DNA from: DASUPK01 sp963815045
Lineage (GTDB): Bacteria; Actinomycetota; Thermoleophilia; Solirubrobacterales; 70-9
NCBI GenBank assembly: GCA_963815045.1
Contig: CAWFET010000003.1
Location: 682,001 to 746,000, forward strand
Direction: 5' to 3'
DNA length: 64,000 bases
Within the stretch, counting starts at the first letter, position 1, and the number at the start of each line of letters is the position of its first letter. Shown here one piece after another: positions 24,300 through 33,228 of this stretch. The notes beneath the pieces are model-generated. The model did no database searches and was not told the origin of the DNA. It saw nothing but the letters and a program-made list of their open reading frames with translations. A program made the position numbers and the translations under genes.

Positions 24300-25292
24300 G
24301 TGAAGTTCCGAAAGCTCGGCAGCTCGGACATCGAGGTCTCAGAGATCTCGCTCGGCTCGTGGCTCACGTACGGCGTCGGGGTGGAGCGAGAGCACACCGC
24401 GGCCTGCACCAAGGCAGCCTTCGAGGCGGGGATCAACTTCTTCGACACCGCCAACGTCTACGGCCAGGGCGCGGCGGAGTCGGCTTGGGGAGAGATCCTC
24501 AAGGACTTCAAGCGCGAGGACTACATCCTCGCGACCAAGGTCTTCTTCCCGATGTCGGACAGCGATCGCGGCCTCTCGCGCGAGCAGATCCACAAGCAGA
24601 TCGATGCGTCACTCGACCGTCTCGGCACCGACTACGTCGACCTCTACCAGTGCCACCGCCCCGATCCCGAGACGCCGATCGAGGAGACGATGGAGGCGCT
24701 CACCGAGGTCTGCGAGGCCGGCAGGGCGCGCGAGATCGGCTTCAGCGAGTGGACCGTCGAGCAGATTCAGGCCGGGCTGGACGTGCCGGAGACCAGGGAC
24801 TGGGTCTCCTCGCAGCCGCAGTACAACATGATCTGGCGAGCCCCCGAGCCCGAGCTGATCCCCTTCTGCGAGGAGCACGGCATCTCCCAGATCGTCTGGT
24901 CGCCGCTCGCCCAGGGAGTCCTGACCGGCAAGTACAAGCCGGGCGAGCCGGTGCCGGAGGATTCGCGCATGGCCTCCGACGAGATGAACTGGGCGATGAG
25001 CCGCTACATGTCGGACGATGTGCTCGAGGCGGTCCAGAAGCTGGTGCCGATCGCCGAGCAGGCGGGGCTCGGCATGGCGACGATGGCCCTCGCCTGGTGC
25101 CTGCGCCAGCAGAACCTCGCCTCGGTGATCATCGGCGCGTCGCGGCCGGAGCAGGTCTTCTCGAACGCCGAAGCCGCCGGGGTCGAGCTCTCACGGGACA
25201 CGCTCGAGGCGATCGACGAGGCGCTCGACGGTGTGGCCGTCACCGAACCTCGCCTGGCGAACTTCGTCGGCGAGGGTGTCAAGCACCGCTAG
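24300..25292 (+). CDS. Aldo/keto reductase (Kvbeta/YghZ-like)
   Basis: A 330-residue NADPH-dependent oxidoreductase with a TIM-barrel fold. The catalytic tetrad is seen as Asp and Tyr in FFDTANVYGQG, Lys in ILATKVFF and His in YQCHRPD. The NADPH phosphate-binding end reads VIIGASRPEQV. The closest type is the potassium-channel beta-subunit/AKR11-like group that reduces small aldehydes and methylglyoxal. GTG 24300 is supported by the TAGGGT box seven bases before it. Confidence 0.9.
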   Translation: MKFRKLGSSDIEVSEISLGSWLTYGVGVEREHTAACTKAAFEAGINFFDTANVYGQGAAESAWGEILKDFKREDYILATKVFFPMSDSDRGLSREQIHKQIDASLDRLGTDYVDLYQCHRPDPETPIEETMEALTEVCEAGRAREIGFSEWTVEQIQAGLDVPETRDWVSSQPQYNMIWRAPEPELIPFCEEHGISQIVWSPLAQGVLTGKYKPGEPVPEDSRMASDEMNWAMSRYMSDDVLEAVQKLVPIAEQAGLGMATMALAWCLRQQNLASVIIGASRPEQVFSNAEAAGVELSRDTLEAIDEALDGVAVTEPRLANFVGEGVKHR

Positions 25293-25300
25293 CGGCACCC

Positions 25301-25322
25301 GATTGTCAGCGCGCTGACAATC
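25301..25322. promoter_or_regulatory. 22-bp perfect palindrome (candidate regulator operator)
   Basis: The sequence is fully self-complementary with no loop, centred on TTGTCAGC/GCTGACAA. A hairpin terminator would need a loop, so a dimeric repressor site (TetR-like) is more likely. The core GTCAGC-NN-GCTGAC recurs at 36003-36016. Confidence 0.5.
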
Positions 25323-25366
25323 CCAGGACAATCGGCGCGGCTTTCTACCGATGTGGGTGCGCCGCC

Positions 25367-25534
25367 ATGCTCCTAGATTCGCCCGTCCCGGGGGAGAGGA
25401 CGGGCAGGGACCTGGGCGGCGCGGGCCTCGGCGGCAGGGACGGCAGGGAGGATGAGCCGAGGTCCGCGGCGTCGCCCTGGATCAGCGTCCCGCCGGCGCG
25501 GAGCCGATCGCGGCCGGGTCGCAGCACCGGCTGA
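25367..25534 (+). CDS. Possible small Gly/Arg-rich protein
   Basis: A 55-codon reading frame starting 45 bases after the palindrome. The product would be rich in Gly, Arg, Ser and Pro with no hydrophobic core. No ribosome site is visible. It is listed because it is the only reading frame the palindrome could control on this side; coding is doubtful. Confidence 0.2.
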   Translation: MLLDSPVPGERTGRDLGGAGLGGRDGREDEPRSAASPWISVPPARSRSRPGRSTG

Positions 25535-25542
25535 GCGTGAGG

Positions 25543-26010
25543 TCAGGCCGGCCGGCCGTCCTCCGAGGCGCCGTCCGCCGATGCGCCGTCCATCGAGGGA
25601 CCGGCCTCTGCAGGCGTCTCCCCCTCAGCCGTCCCGAGGTAGAAGATCTCGAGCACACGGTCGGGCGCGGTGAAGGTGACGCTCTCGTAGTTCTCCACGG
25701 GGCGTCCGGTCAGTCTCTCGACCGTCGCGATGAACTCGTCGCGCAGGGCGCCATGGAAGGTCTGCCGGGTCTGCCGGACTATCTCGATCTGACCCCGCGC
25801 CACCATGGTGTGCTCCACGGTCAGGAAGATGTCCTCCATCTCGACGAGAAGCAGCCTCGGGTGGGCGAACATCGCCCGCGCCCTGGTCGCGCCGCGCCCG
25901 TAGAACCGCTTGTGCAGCGCGATGAGGTCGCGCGTCAGCGCGGAGAGGAGATCCCCTCTTTCCAGCGGCCTTCCATCGTTGGCGGGACCGGATGACTCTT
26001 CGAGTTCCAC
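25543..26010 (-). CDS. DUF2294 family protein
   Basis: A 155-residue cytosolic protein. The DUF2294 core is recognisable in LIALHKRFYGRGATRARAMF, VEMEDIFLTVEHTMVARGQIE, and the R-x-x-F-x-x-A-L-R-D-E-F helix. Some relatives are annotated as Na-dependent transporter regulators, but the function is not established. GTG 26010 is chosen because AAGGAAG lies just upstream; the N-terminal extension to 26133 is Arg-rich and low-complexity. Confidence 0.78.
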   Translation of the reverse strand: MELEESSGPANDGRPLERGDLLSALTRDLIALHKRFYGRGATRARAMFAHPRLLLVEMEDIFLTVEHTMVARGQIEIVRQTRQTFHGALRDEFIATVERLTGRPVENYESVTFTAPDRVLEIFYLGTAEGETPAEAGPSMDGASADGASEDGRPA

Positions 26011-26152
26011 GTTGCTTCCTTTCCGAAAAAGCGGTCCATTCGGGCTCGGTCTCCGCCTGGCCCTGGACCGGTTTTCTCGCCGGATGCGAACCGCCGTCCC
26101 GTCTCCGGTCCGGAAGCAAGCCTCGCCAAACAAGACTATCGATGGAAAAAGA

Positions 26153-26177
26153 AAGAGCCCCGCCAGGCGGGGCTCTT
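26153..26177 (-). terminator. Intrinsic terminator of the cold-shock gene
   Basis: AAGAGCCCCGCC and GGCGGGGCTCTT form a 12-bp stem, followed on the minus strand by a T-rich run (TTCTTTTTCC). It lies 30 bases after the csp stop. Confidence 0.85.
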
Positions 26178-26206
26178 CCGGAGAATCGAAGTGTGGCTCG
26201 AGGCTC

Positions 26207-26413
26207 TTACGCGACCTGCTTCACACCAGTCGCGGCTGGGCCCTTCGGGCCCTGCTCGGTCTCGTATTCGACCTTTGCGCCCTCTTCGAGCGAACGGTAG
26301 CCGTCCCCCTCAATCGAGCTGAAATGGACGAACACGTCGTTGGAGCCATCGTCGGGTGTGATGAACCCGTAGCCCTTGTCATTGCTGAACCACTTAACGG
26401 TTCCGGTAGGCAT
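26207..26413 (-). CDS. cspA: Cold-shock protein (CspA family)
   Basis: A 68-residue single-strand nucleic-acid binding protein with the OB-fold cold-shock domain. RNP1 is KGYGFIT and RNP2 is VFVHFSS. AGAGGAGG lies a few bases before ATG 26413. Length matches the family exactly. It acts as an RNA chaperone. It has its own terminator, so it is monocistronic. Confidence 0.95.
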   Translation of the reverse strand: MPTGTVKWFSNDKGYGFITPDDGSNDVFVHFSSIEGDGYRSLEEGAKVEYETEQGPKGPAATGVKQVA

Positions 26414-26574
26414 CTCGCCTCCTCTTACTGTGCTGCGAACGCGAGGAAGCCGAGAAGCAACAACGCGAGCGCTACGCACACCTTTGCCGGTATCACCGGC
26501 CTAACGCGCGGGACGGTAGCAGCCCGGGAGACGGAACCCGCGGCGGGGTTGCGACCGCGGGCCGATCGAACCTG

Positions 26575-27806
26575 CTAGTCGTCGCCCAGCCGGCAGAGAA
26601 CCTGGTAGACCGACGTGAAGTCGATCTCGAAGCCGTTGCGCGCCGCGCGCAGGTAGAGCCGCCAGACCCTCAGCCGCTCGGGTCCCGCGAGCTCCTCGGC
26701 CCGCACGATGTGCTCGTCGAGGTTGCGGATCCAGTGGCGCAGGGTCTCGGCATAGTCCGAGCCGAACTCCTCGACGTGCTGGACGATGAAGCCCGCCCGC
26801 TCCAGGGCGAGGTTCACCCGGGAGACGTGGGTCGTCTCCCCGTCCGGGAAGACGTAGCGCTCCGAGAAGGCCCCGCCCTCGATGTTGCCGTGCTTCAACC
26901 GCGAGATGCCGTGATTGAGGAGGCGACCGCCCGGCCGCAGCATCGAGGCGAGCTGCTCGGCGTAGAGATCGATCTGCGACTCGCCGACGTGCTCGACCAT
27001 CCCGATCGATGCGACGGAGTCGAAGTTCTCACCGGCGAGCTCGCGGTAGTCCTGGACGCGGATCTCGACCCTGTCGGCGACGCCGGCCTCCTCGACCTTC
27101 CGCCGCGCGAGCTCGGCCTGATTCTCCGAGAGCGTGATCCCGACCGCCTCGACGCCGTGGCGCTGGGCGGCGTGGATGACGAAGCTGCCCCAGCCGCAGC
27201 CCACGTCGAGCACCCGCTGCCCCGGCTCGAGGCCGAGCTTCGTGCAGACCAGCTCGCGCTTCGCGTCCTGTGCCTCGGCGAGCGTCGGGGGCTCGCGGCG
27301 GAATCCCTTGCGGGGTGGGACCCGCGAGAAGAAGGCGCAGGAGTAGGTCATCGATTCGTCGAGGAAGAGCGAGAAGAACTCGTTGCCGACGTCGTAGTGA
27401 TGGCGGACGGCCTCGCGATCGCGCTCGGTGGTGTGCTTGCGCCCGCGCAGGTGGAGCTCGGCCTTCGGCGGCGGCGGAGGCCGGCGCACGCCTGCGGCGC
27501 GCAGCGCGGCAGCGATCAGCCGAGCCTTGGTCGCGGCGCCGACTGGTGGCGGCTTCCACTCGTTCAGGACGTCGATGACGCTGTCGATGTCGTCGATCTC
27601 GATCTCGCCGGCGACGTAGGCGCGGCCCAGGCCGAGCTGGCCCGGGCGCCGCCATCGCGTAGGCGAGCGCATCCTGGGATCGTGCCCGGAAGGTCGGGCC
27701 GCCGCCGTTGGTGGCGGGGACCTTCGACCCGTCCCAGAGCTCGATGGTGAAGGGCCGATCCGGGAAAGGCGCGCTCGATCTCGCTTAGAAGAGGTTGAGT
27801 GGACAT
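26575..27806 (-). pseudogene. cfa: Cyclopropane-fatty-acid/mycolic-acid type synthase, frame broken twice near the 5' end
   Basis: The intact part (26575 to about 27640) encodes a SAM-dependent fatty-acid methyltransferase: VRHHYDVGNEFFSLFLDE, SAM motif VLDVGCGWGSF and the MTYSCAFF segment. The N-terminus is split into three frames: MSTQPLLSEIERAFP from ATG 27806, then a DRPFTIELWDG...ALAYAMAAPG segment, then GQLGLGRAYVAGE onward. One surplus base in the GGGAAA run at 27762-27767 and one surplus G at 27639-27640 would repair it. The product would be about 409 residues, normal for the family. Either a recent pseudogene or assembly error; see the indel-cluster finding. Confidence 0.8.
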
Positions 27807-27920
27807 GGTTTCGCTCACCACAACCTTAGAAAATGGCGCTAGGGTCAGGAGTCCTGGGACTCGAGTCGCGACGACGAGAGTCGGATTGACTCGGTCAGGA
27901 CCAAACAAAGGAGTCCACAC

Positions 27921-28926
27921 ATGTCGGACGTTGCCGCTGGAGTGACAGCGCCCCCCATCGGCTCGCCGGCCACCAGGCAGAGGGCGCAACGCCCGACGCG
28001 GAAGGCTCCAGGCCTCTCGCGGACGCGATTCAGCCAGTCGCCCACGAGACGCGCGACCGGATCATCACCGGCGCGCTCACGGTCATTCCCTTCTTGCTGC
28101 TGGGCGTCGTCGCCTGGCAGCTCGCGGGCAGCTGGCTGCGCTGGAGCGACCTGGTCGTCTTCGCGCTGCTCTACATCCCGACGGGCTTCGGGATCACCGT
28201 CGGCTTCCATCGCCTCTTTACCCACCGGGCCTTCAAGACCGGGCCGCGGACCCGTGCGGTCCTCGCCGTGCTCGGCTCGGCCGCGGTCGAGGGCCCGATC
28301 ATCTCCTGGGTCGCCGACCACCGCAAGCACCACGCCTTCTCCGACGAGGAGGGCGATCCCCACAGCCCGCACGTTGGGCACGGGGAGGGCGTCTGGGCTC
28401 AGGTCAAGGGGCTCTTCCACGCTCACGTCGGCTGGCTCTTCATCCACACGCAGCGCGGCTCGAAGGAGCGCTTCGCGCCGGACCTGCTGAAGGACCCGAT
28501 CGTCAGCTACGTCGACCGGACGTTCCTGGTTTGGGCCATCGGTGGCTTCATCGCCGCCTTCTTCCTCGGCTGGGCGATCGGCGGCACCGTGATGGCCGGA
28601 GTCACCGGGCTGCTCTGGGGAGGGGCGGTGCGAATGATGGTCCTGCACCACGTCACCTACTCGATCAACTCGCTCTGCCACATGTTCGGCAAGCGGGACT
28701 TCGAGACGACCGACGAGTCGCGGAACCTGGCCTGGCTGGCGATCCCGACCTTCGGCGAGGCCTGGCACAACAGCCATCACGCCTTCCCGACTTCGGCCGT
28801 GCACGGGATGAAGATGAGGCAGGTCGATCCATCGGCCGCGGTGATCTGGTCGCTCGAGAAGCTCGGCTTGGCCTGGGACGTCGTCCGGATCGCGCCGGAG
28901 CGCCAGGCTGCGAAGGCGCGGCCTAA
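27921..28926 (+). pseudogene. Acyl-CoA/fatty-acid desaturase with frame breaks at both ends
   Basis: A membrane diiron desaturase: His boxes HRLFTH, HRKHH and HNSHH are all present, with four membrane helices around them. AAAGGAG precedes ATG 27921. The first 12 codons run in one frame and the rest in another, because the C6 run at 27952-27957 is one base short. At the 3' end one missing base near 28920 would place TAA at 28924-28926 after KAR, the usual place for the family to end. As written the reading frame runs on into the next gene. Product otherwise normal (about 335 residues). Confidence 0.75.
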
Positions 28927-28977
28927 GCCCGGCAACGGCGCGGGCTTCTACGGATGCGTTCCCTCCGCGCGCCCGAA

Positions 28978-28983
28978 TAGGGT
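28978..28983 (+). promoter_or_regulatory. TAGGGT -10 box before the solute-binding protein
   Basis: TAGGGT, seven bases, then GTG at 28991. It shows that the solute-binding gene has its own leaderless promoter and is not a true fusion to the desaturase. Confidence 0.5.
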
Positions 28984-28990
28984 GGCCGCC

Positions 28991-30322
28991 GTGTCTCGCG
29001 CCGTCTCGTCCTGTTCCTGTTGCGCTGGCCGCGATCGCGGCGGCATGCTGATCGCTTCCTGCGGGGGTGGCGGCAGCGACAAGACCGGAAGCGTCCAGGC
29101 GGTCGACGCCAACTGCGGTGACGTCGAGTACTCGGGGAGCGGCGAGCCCTCCAAGCTGATCGTCTCCGACCTGCCGCTGCAGGGCGACTCCGCGGAGCGC
29201 TCCAAGCAGATGAACGACGCGATCGTCCAGGAGATCGCCCGCAAGGGATGGCAGGCCGGCAACGACACTCAGGTCGCGTTCCAGGCCTGTGACGACTCGC
29301 TGTCCTCGACGGGCGAGTGGGACGAGAACCTCTGCCGCTCGAACGCCCAGGCCTACGCGAGCAATCCCGACGTGATCGGCGTGATCGGCACCTACAACTC
29401 GGGCTGCGCCGCGATCGAGATCCCGGTCCTCAACAAGGCCCCCGGTGGCGGCCTGGCGATGGTCTCCCCAGGCAACACCTACGTCTGCCTGACCGAGCCG
29501 GGGAGCATCTGCAAGCCCAACGAGCCGGATGTCTATTACCCGTCCGGCAAGCGCAACTACGTGCGCGTCGTGCCGAACGACGCCGTCCAGATGGCCGGGC
29601 TCGCGACCTTTGCGAACGACCAGGGGATCAAGAACCCGTACATCCTCGTCGCCGCCGACGACCCGACCAGCAAGGGCCAGGCCGACACCTTCGAGGGGGC
29701 AGCTCGCTCGCTCGGAATGAACATCGCCGGAGTCGAGCAGTGGGACCAGAAGGCGAAGAGCTACACCGACCTGATGCAGAAGGTGAAGGCCTCGGGGGCC
29801 GACGCGGTCCTGCTGGCCGGGCTGCTCGAGCAGAACGGCGCCCAGATCATCAAGGACAAGGTCTCGGTCCTCGGCCCCAACGACGGCCCGGTCAAGCTGC
29901 TCGCACCAGACGGTTTCGCTCAGCAGAGCACCATCGACCAGGCCGGCACTGCCACCAAGGGCATGTACGCCAGCCTTCCGGGCAAGGTGCCGAGCAGCCT
30001 CACCGGCGAGGGCTCGGCCTTCGTCAAGGAGCTCAAGGCGCAGATCGGCGACGAGCCGCTCGAGCTCTTCGCGCCCTACGCGGGGCAGGCGGCCGAGGTC
30101 CTGTTGCCCGCCATTCAGTCGGGGAACGCGACCCGCTCCGGCGTGATCGCCTCCCTGTTCAAGACACGCGTCAAGGACGGGATCGTGGGCAGCTTCTCGA
30201 TCACGCCCAGCGGAGACCCGGCCCCGGCGCCGATCAGCGTCTCCCAGGCGGAGAGCACCTTCGTCCTCTCCAAGACGATCACCCCGCCGGCGCAGCTCGT
30301 CAACGCCGCTCGCGGCCAGTAG
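28991..30322 (+). CDS. ABC transporter substrate-binding lipoprotein (Leu/Ile/Val-binding type), signal peptide frame-scrambled
   Basis: About 443 residues; the mature part is a type I periplasmic-binding fold (LIVBP family): VIGVIGTYNSGCAAIEIPVL, MVSPGNTY, VRVVPNDAVQMAGLATF, ILVAADDPTSKGQADTF. It would deliver amino acids or related compounds to an ABC permease, none of which is adjacent. The start is GTG 28991. The signal peptide is readable only across three frames: VSR, then RLVLFLL, then ALAAIAAAC, then LIASCGGGG with the lipobox Cys. Three single missing bases (about 29000, 29021, 29048) restore one frame, and the sum of three keeps the rest in phase. Confidence 0.8.
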   Translation: MSRAVSSCSCCAGRDRGGMLIASCGGGGSDKTGSVQAVDANCGDVEYSGSGEPSKLIVSDLPLQGDSAERSKQMNDAIVQEIARKGWQAGNDTQVAFQACDDSLSSTGEWDENLCRSNAQAYASNPDVIGVIGTYNSGCAAIEIPVLNKAPGGGLAMVSPGNTYVCLTEPGSICKPNEPDVYYPSGKRNYVRVVPNDAVQMAGLATFANDQGIKNPYILVAADDPTSKGQADTFEGAARSLGMNIAGVEQWDQKAKSYTDLMQKVKASGADAVLLAGLLEQNGAQIIKDKVSVLGPNDGPVKLLAPDGFAQQSTIDQAGTATKGMYASLPGKVPSSLTGEGSAFVKELKAQIGDEPLELFAPYAGQAAEVLLPAIQSGNATRSGVIASLFKTRVKDGIVGSFSITPSGDPAPAPISVSQAESTFVLSKTITPPAQLVNAARGQ

Positions 30323-30332
30323 CCGCTTCGCC

Positions 30333-31247
30333 CTAGGGCAGCGGGGCGTCCATCTCTCGGGAGAACCGCCCGAAATAGGAATTCTCGTGCTCCGGCGCCT
30401 CCCACTGGTTGTGCCAGTGGTATGCGAACGCCCCCGGGAAGAACTCCCGGTAGGACTCGGCTTCCGGCCCGGGACGGAAGCGCCAGCTGAACTTCCGGAA
30501 GAAGCCCTCCCATCCGTCGAATGGAGCGCCCTCGAACCGGCAGATCCCGTCGAAGTGCGGCCAGAGCGGATCGAAGAACGCGCAGGGGAGGACGGTCACG
30601 TCGAGATCCTCAGCGCCCTCGAATTGGAGGACCTTCGTCGGGTTGCACGTCCCGAGCTCGATGCTCCGCTCCATCAGCCTCCAGACGTTTTCGGATCCCT
30701 GGTGGAAGCGAAGGACGGCGTTGTTCCCGTACGGGAGGTGGGCGGACCAGCGGTAGCAGTAGTCATCGGTCATGAACGGCTGGACGTGCAGCTCGCCCAG
30801 GTCCCGCAGGAGCATCGTGTCGAGATCCAGGTAGACGCCACCGTGGTTGTAGAGGCCGACCAGCCGAAAGAGGTTGGCACGCTCGAGGGGGGACTCGTCC
30901 TCCTGCAGGTCGGTCCTGCCCTCCAGAGGCGTTCCGCGACACTCCTGCACGGCATCGAAGGGCCGCACCGAGATCTCGTCTGCGAGCGATCGCAGGATCG
31001 GGTTCCGCTCATGGCCCGCGTATCCGTCCTCCGGGTCCAGCCAGAGGCAGACCTCGCCGTGTCCTCTCTGCGTTGCCAGGACGGACCTGATGGCGAAGGC
31101 CTGCTTCGTCGAGATCGGCCCGCGCCAGTAGAAGTGGAAGCGCTCGCCCGCGGGCCGCTCGCTCTCGTCCGGCTTCTCCAGATCCCGAAGGAAGCGGAGG
31201 CAGTACTCGGCGTCCCAGTACAGACGCTCGTCGTCGAGGAATCTCAC
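30333..31247 (-). CDS. GT32-like glycosyltransferase (DXD sugar-binding)
   Basis: A 304-residue glycosyltransferase of the capsular-polysaccharide/alpha-1,6-mannosyl type. GGVYLDLDTMLLRDL (about 125-139) is the DXD motif that binds the nucleotide-sugar metal. ANLFRLVGLYNHGG before it is the family lead-in and HWHNQWE near the end is a typical C-terminal motif. It has no signal peptide or membrane helix, so it works in the cytosol. Acceptor unknown. Confidence 0.85.
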   Translation of the reverse strand: MRFLDDERLYWDAEYCLRFLRDLEKPDESERPAGERFHFYWRGPISTKQAFAIRSVLATQRGHGEVCLWLDPEDGYAGHERNPILRSLADEISVRPFDAVQECRGTPLEGRTDLQEDESPLERANLFRLVGLYNHGGVYLDLDTMLLRDLGELHVQPFMTDDYCYRWSAHLPYGNNAVLRFHQGSENVWRLMERSIELGTCNPTKVLQFEGAEDLDVTVLPCAFFDPLWPHFDGICRFEGAPFDGWEGFFRKFSWRFRPGPEAESYREFFPGAFAYHWHNQWEAPEHENSYFGRFSREMDAPLP

Positions 31248-31328
31248 CGGTAAACCTCTATCAGGCCGATCTCACAGGCCGCGCCACCGGGACGTTTGAT
31301 CACCGAGCGACGTGAGAAAGGACTAGCG

Positions 31329-32258
31329 ATGAGCAAGCGACCAAGGCTTCGACTCGCCAAGGCCGCGATGGTCCCCATCTGGTCCAGCGGTTTCATCGTC
31401 GGAACGCTGGCGGTGCGCCACGCGCCGGGCCTCTCGATCCTCTTCTGGCGTATGAGCGTCGCCGCTCTCGCGATGGCGGCGATTGCGATGGCGATGCGCG
31501 CCCCCTGGCCGCGCGAGCGGGCGGCGATCGTCCAGATGGTGGTGGTCGGTCTGCTGCTGCAGGCCGCGCAATTCGTCGGGATCTTCCTGGCGCTCCAGCA
31601 TGGAGTCCCGGCCGGTTTGACCGCCCTGCTCGCCGGCTCGAGCCCCCTGTTGGTGGCGGTGCTCGCCACCTTCCTGCTCGACGAGCACCTCGCACCGACG
31701 CAGTGGCTCGGCTCGGCGATCGGGGTGGGCGGAGTCCTCCTCGCGGTGATCGAGGAGCTCCACGGCGGCGGATCGGCTCTCGGGTTCATCTTCGCCATCG
31801 TCGGCCTGGCCGGGCTCGTCGGCGGCACGCTCGTGCAGCGGGCCTACGGCTCGGATGTCGACCCGAAGGTGGCGAACACGATCCAGCTGATCACCGCCAC
31901 GGTCGTGATCGCCCCGCTCACCGCGCTCACCCAGGGCTTTGGGCTGAGCGCGGAGGCGCTGGCGCCGCTGGCCTGGCTGATCTTCGGCCTGTCGATCGGC
32001 GCGGTCATGCTCTTCTTCTGGCTGCTCCGCAACGAGAAGAGCGGCGAGGCGACCAGCTTCCTCTACCTGGTGCCGGCGACGACGGCGATCGCCGGGGTCC
32101 CGATTCTCGGTCAGCCGCTGAGCATCGGCGCGGTGGCCGGCCTGGTCTTCGCCCTGATCGGCGTGCGGATGGTGAGCGCTCCCGCCGAGGGCCTCAGCAG
32201 CCGTGAATGGCTGCGGCGCTTTGCACTACCTGGAAGGCCGAGCCGGGAATCGACTTGA
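31329..32258 (+). CDS. EamA/DMT family transporter
   Basis: A 309-residue inner-membrane protein with ten predicted helices in two EamA repeats (about 12-138 and 148-285), like RhaT/YdcZ-type metabolite exporters. The GxxxGG-like end of each repeat is seen (GSAIGVGGVLLAV and GLVFALIGVRMV). ATG 31329 follows AAAGGA seven bases upstream. Substrate unknown. Its 3' end overlaps the convergent secreted-protein gene by 65 bases. Confidence 0.88.
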   Translation: MSKRPRLRLAKAAMVPIWSSGFIVGTLAVRHAPGLSILFWRMSVAALAMAAIAMAMRAPWPRERAAIVQMVVVGLLLQAAQFVGIFLALQHGVPAGLTALLAGSSPLLVAVLATFLLDEHLAPTQWLGSAIGVGGVLLAVIEELHGGGSALGFIFAIVGLAGLVGGTLVQRAYGSDVDPKVANTIQLITATVVIAPLTALTQGFGLSAEALAPLAWLIFGLSIGAVMLFFWLLRNEKSGEATSFLYLVPATTAIAGVPILGQPLSIGAVAGLVFALIGVRMVSAPAEGLSSREWLRRFALPGRPSREST

Positions 32259-33210
32259 GCTGATCGAGGTTCTCATCCGACCAGCGGCGGTCCGACGTCC
32301 CGGAGATGAACCAGTTCGAGCCGTTGTCGGCGACGATCAGGCCGTACTGCTTCATCGCCACGGCGATCGCGTGCGCGGGGCCGGTGATGCCCGAGACGTC
32401 GTAGCCCGCGCCGAGGCGCAGCCGGAGGCCCATGGGAGGGGCGCTGGCGCTGGAGGTGTCTCCGGCGCAGTGGGAGGCGGGGTGGAGGTAGGCGTCCTGC
32501 GTCGAGCTCACCGTGACCCGGATCGCGTGGTTGATGTGCCCCGATGCAGCCTCGTCGTAGCGGACCAGGCCCGGGAAGATCGGGAGTCCGGCGGCATCGG
32601 CTGAGGTGAAGCCCTCGGGCCGCAGCGCCCCTGAGCGCAAGTCCCAGATCACGCCGGAGTCGGCATTCCAGTGGGGCTTCGGCTTCTTGCGCGCGAAGGC
32701 CCGATAGAGCTCGTAGAGCTTGCAGCGGGCGGCGTCGACCGCCAGCACGTGGCGGTCGCCGTCCGAGCGCTGTCCTCCCTCGACCAGCGCCTTTAACGGC
32801 ACCCGATAGGCACCGTGGTCGGACTCGTCGCCGTACGCCGTGAAGTTGACCTTGCTGCGCTTCTGCTTCTTGCCGACGACCGCGTAGGGGAACCCGTACT
32901 CGCGAGGCGAGCCGAAATCCGGGTGGATGAAGTCCCCGCCGTGGGCGGCGATGTAGGAGATGTACGCGGCCGAGTTCGGGTCCGGAGGGGCTGCCGAGAT
33001 GTCCTGGTTCCACGCGGACTCGTCCACCGCCGAGGGGGCGGTGGCGGGCGCTGACGGCGCCGGGAAGACTGGGCAGGATCCGAGGCTCGGGTAGGGACCG
33101 CGCGGCAGGCCGTGGTGGCGATGCTTCTTCTTCGCGACTGCGGCGCCCGCCGCGACCAGCAGGAGGCCCAGCACGGCGACGAGGACGACGTTCCCTGGCG
33201 AACGGCGCAT
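32194..33210 (-). CDS. Secreted hypothetical protein, DUF-type surface protein
   Basis: A 338-residue protein with an N-terminal signal anchor (about residues 7-25) followed by a His-rich KKKHRHHG stretch. The mature part is soluble and mixed alpha/beta with three Cys (ARCKLY, ASHCAG and the C-terminal IHGC). SAWNQDISAAPPDPNSAAYI and HGGDFIHPDFGSP resemble a family of actinobacterial secreted proteins of unknown role. No catalytic motif is seen. The convergent overlap with the EamA gene is 65 bases. Confidence 0.65.
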   Translation of the reverse strand: MRRSPGNVVLVAVLGLLLVAAGAAVAKKKHRHHGLPRGPYPSLGSCPVFPAPSAPATAPSAVDESAWNQDISAAPPDPNSAAYISYIAAHGGDFIHPDFGSPREYGFPYAVVGKKQKRSKVNFTAYGDESDHGAYRVPLKALVEGGQRSDGDRHVLAVDAARCKLYELYRAFARKKPKPHWNADSGVIWDLRSGALRPEGFTSADAAGLPIFPGLVRYDEAASGHINHAIRVTVSSTQDAYLHPASHCAGDTSSASAPPMGLRLRLGAGYDVSGITGPAHAIAVAMKQYGLIVADNGSNWFISGTSDRRWSDENLDQLKSIPGSAFQVVQSAAAIHGC

Positions 33211-33228
33211 GCCCGCCAGGGTAGTGCG

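Noticed and set aside
28094..30322. Desaturase-ABC-binding-protein fusion
   Set aside because: Promoter, start, lipobox and a hidden stop at the junction show two genes; the joined frame results from single-base losses.
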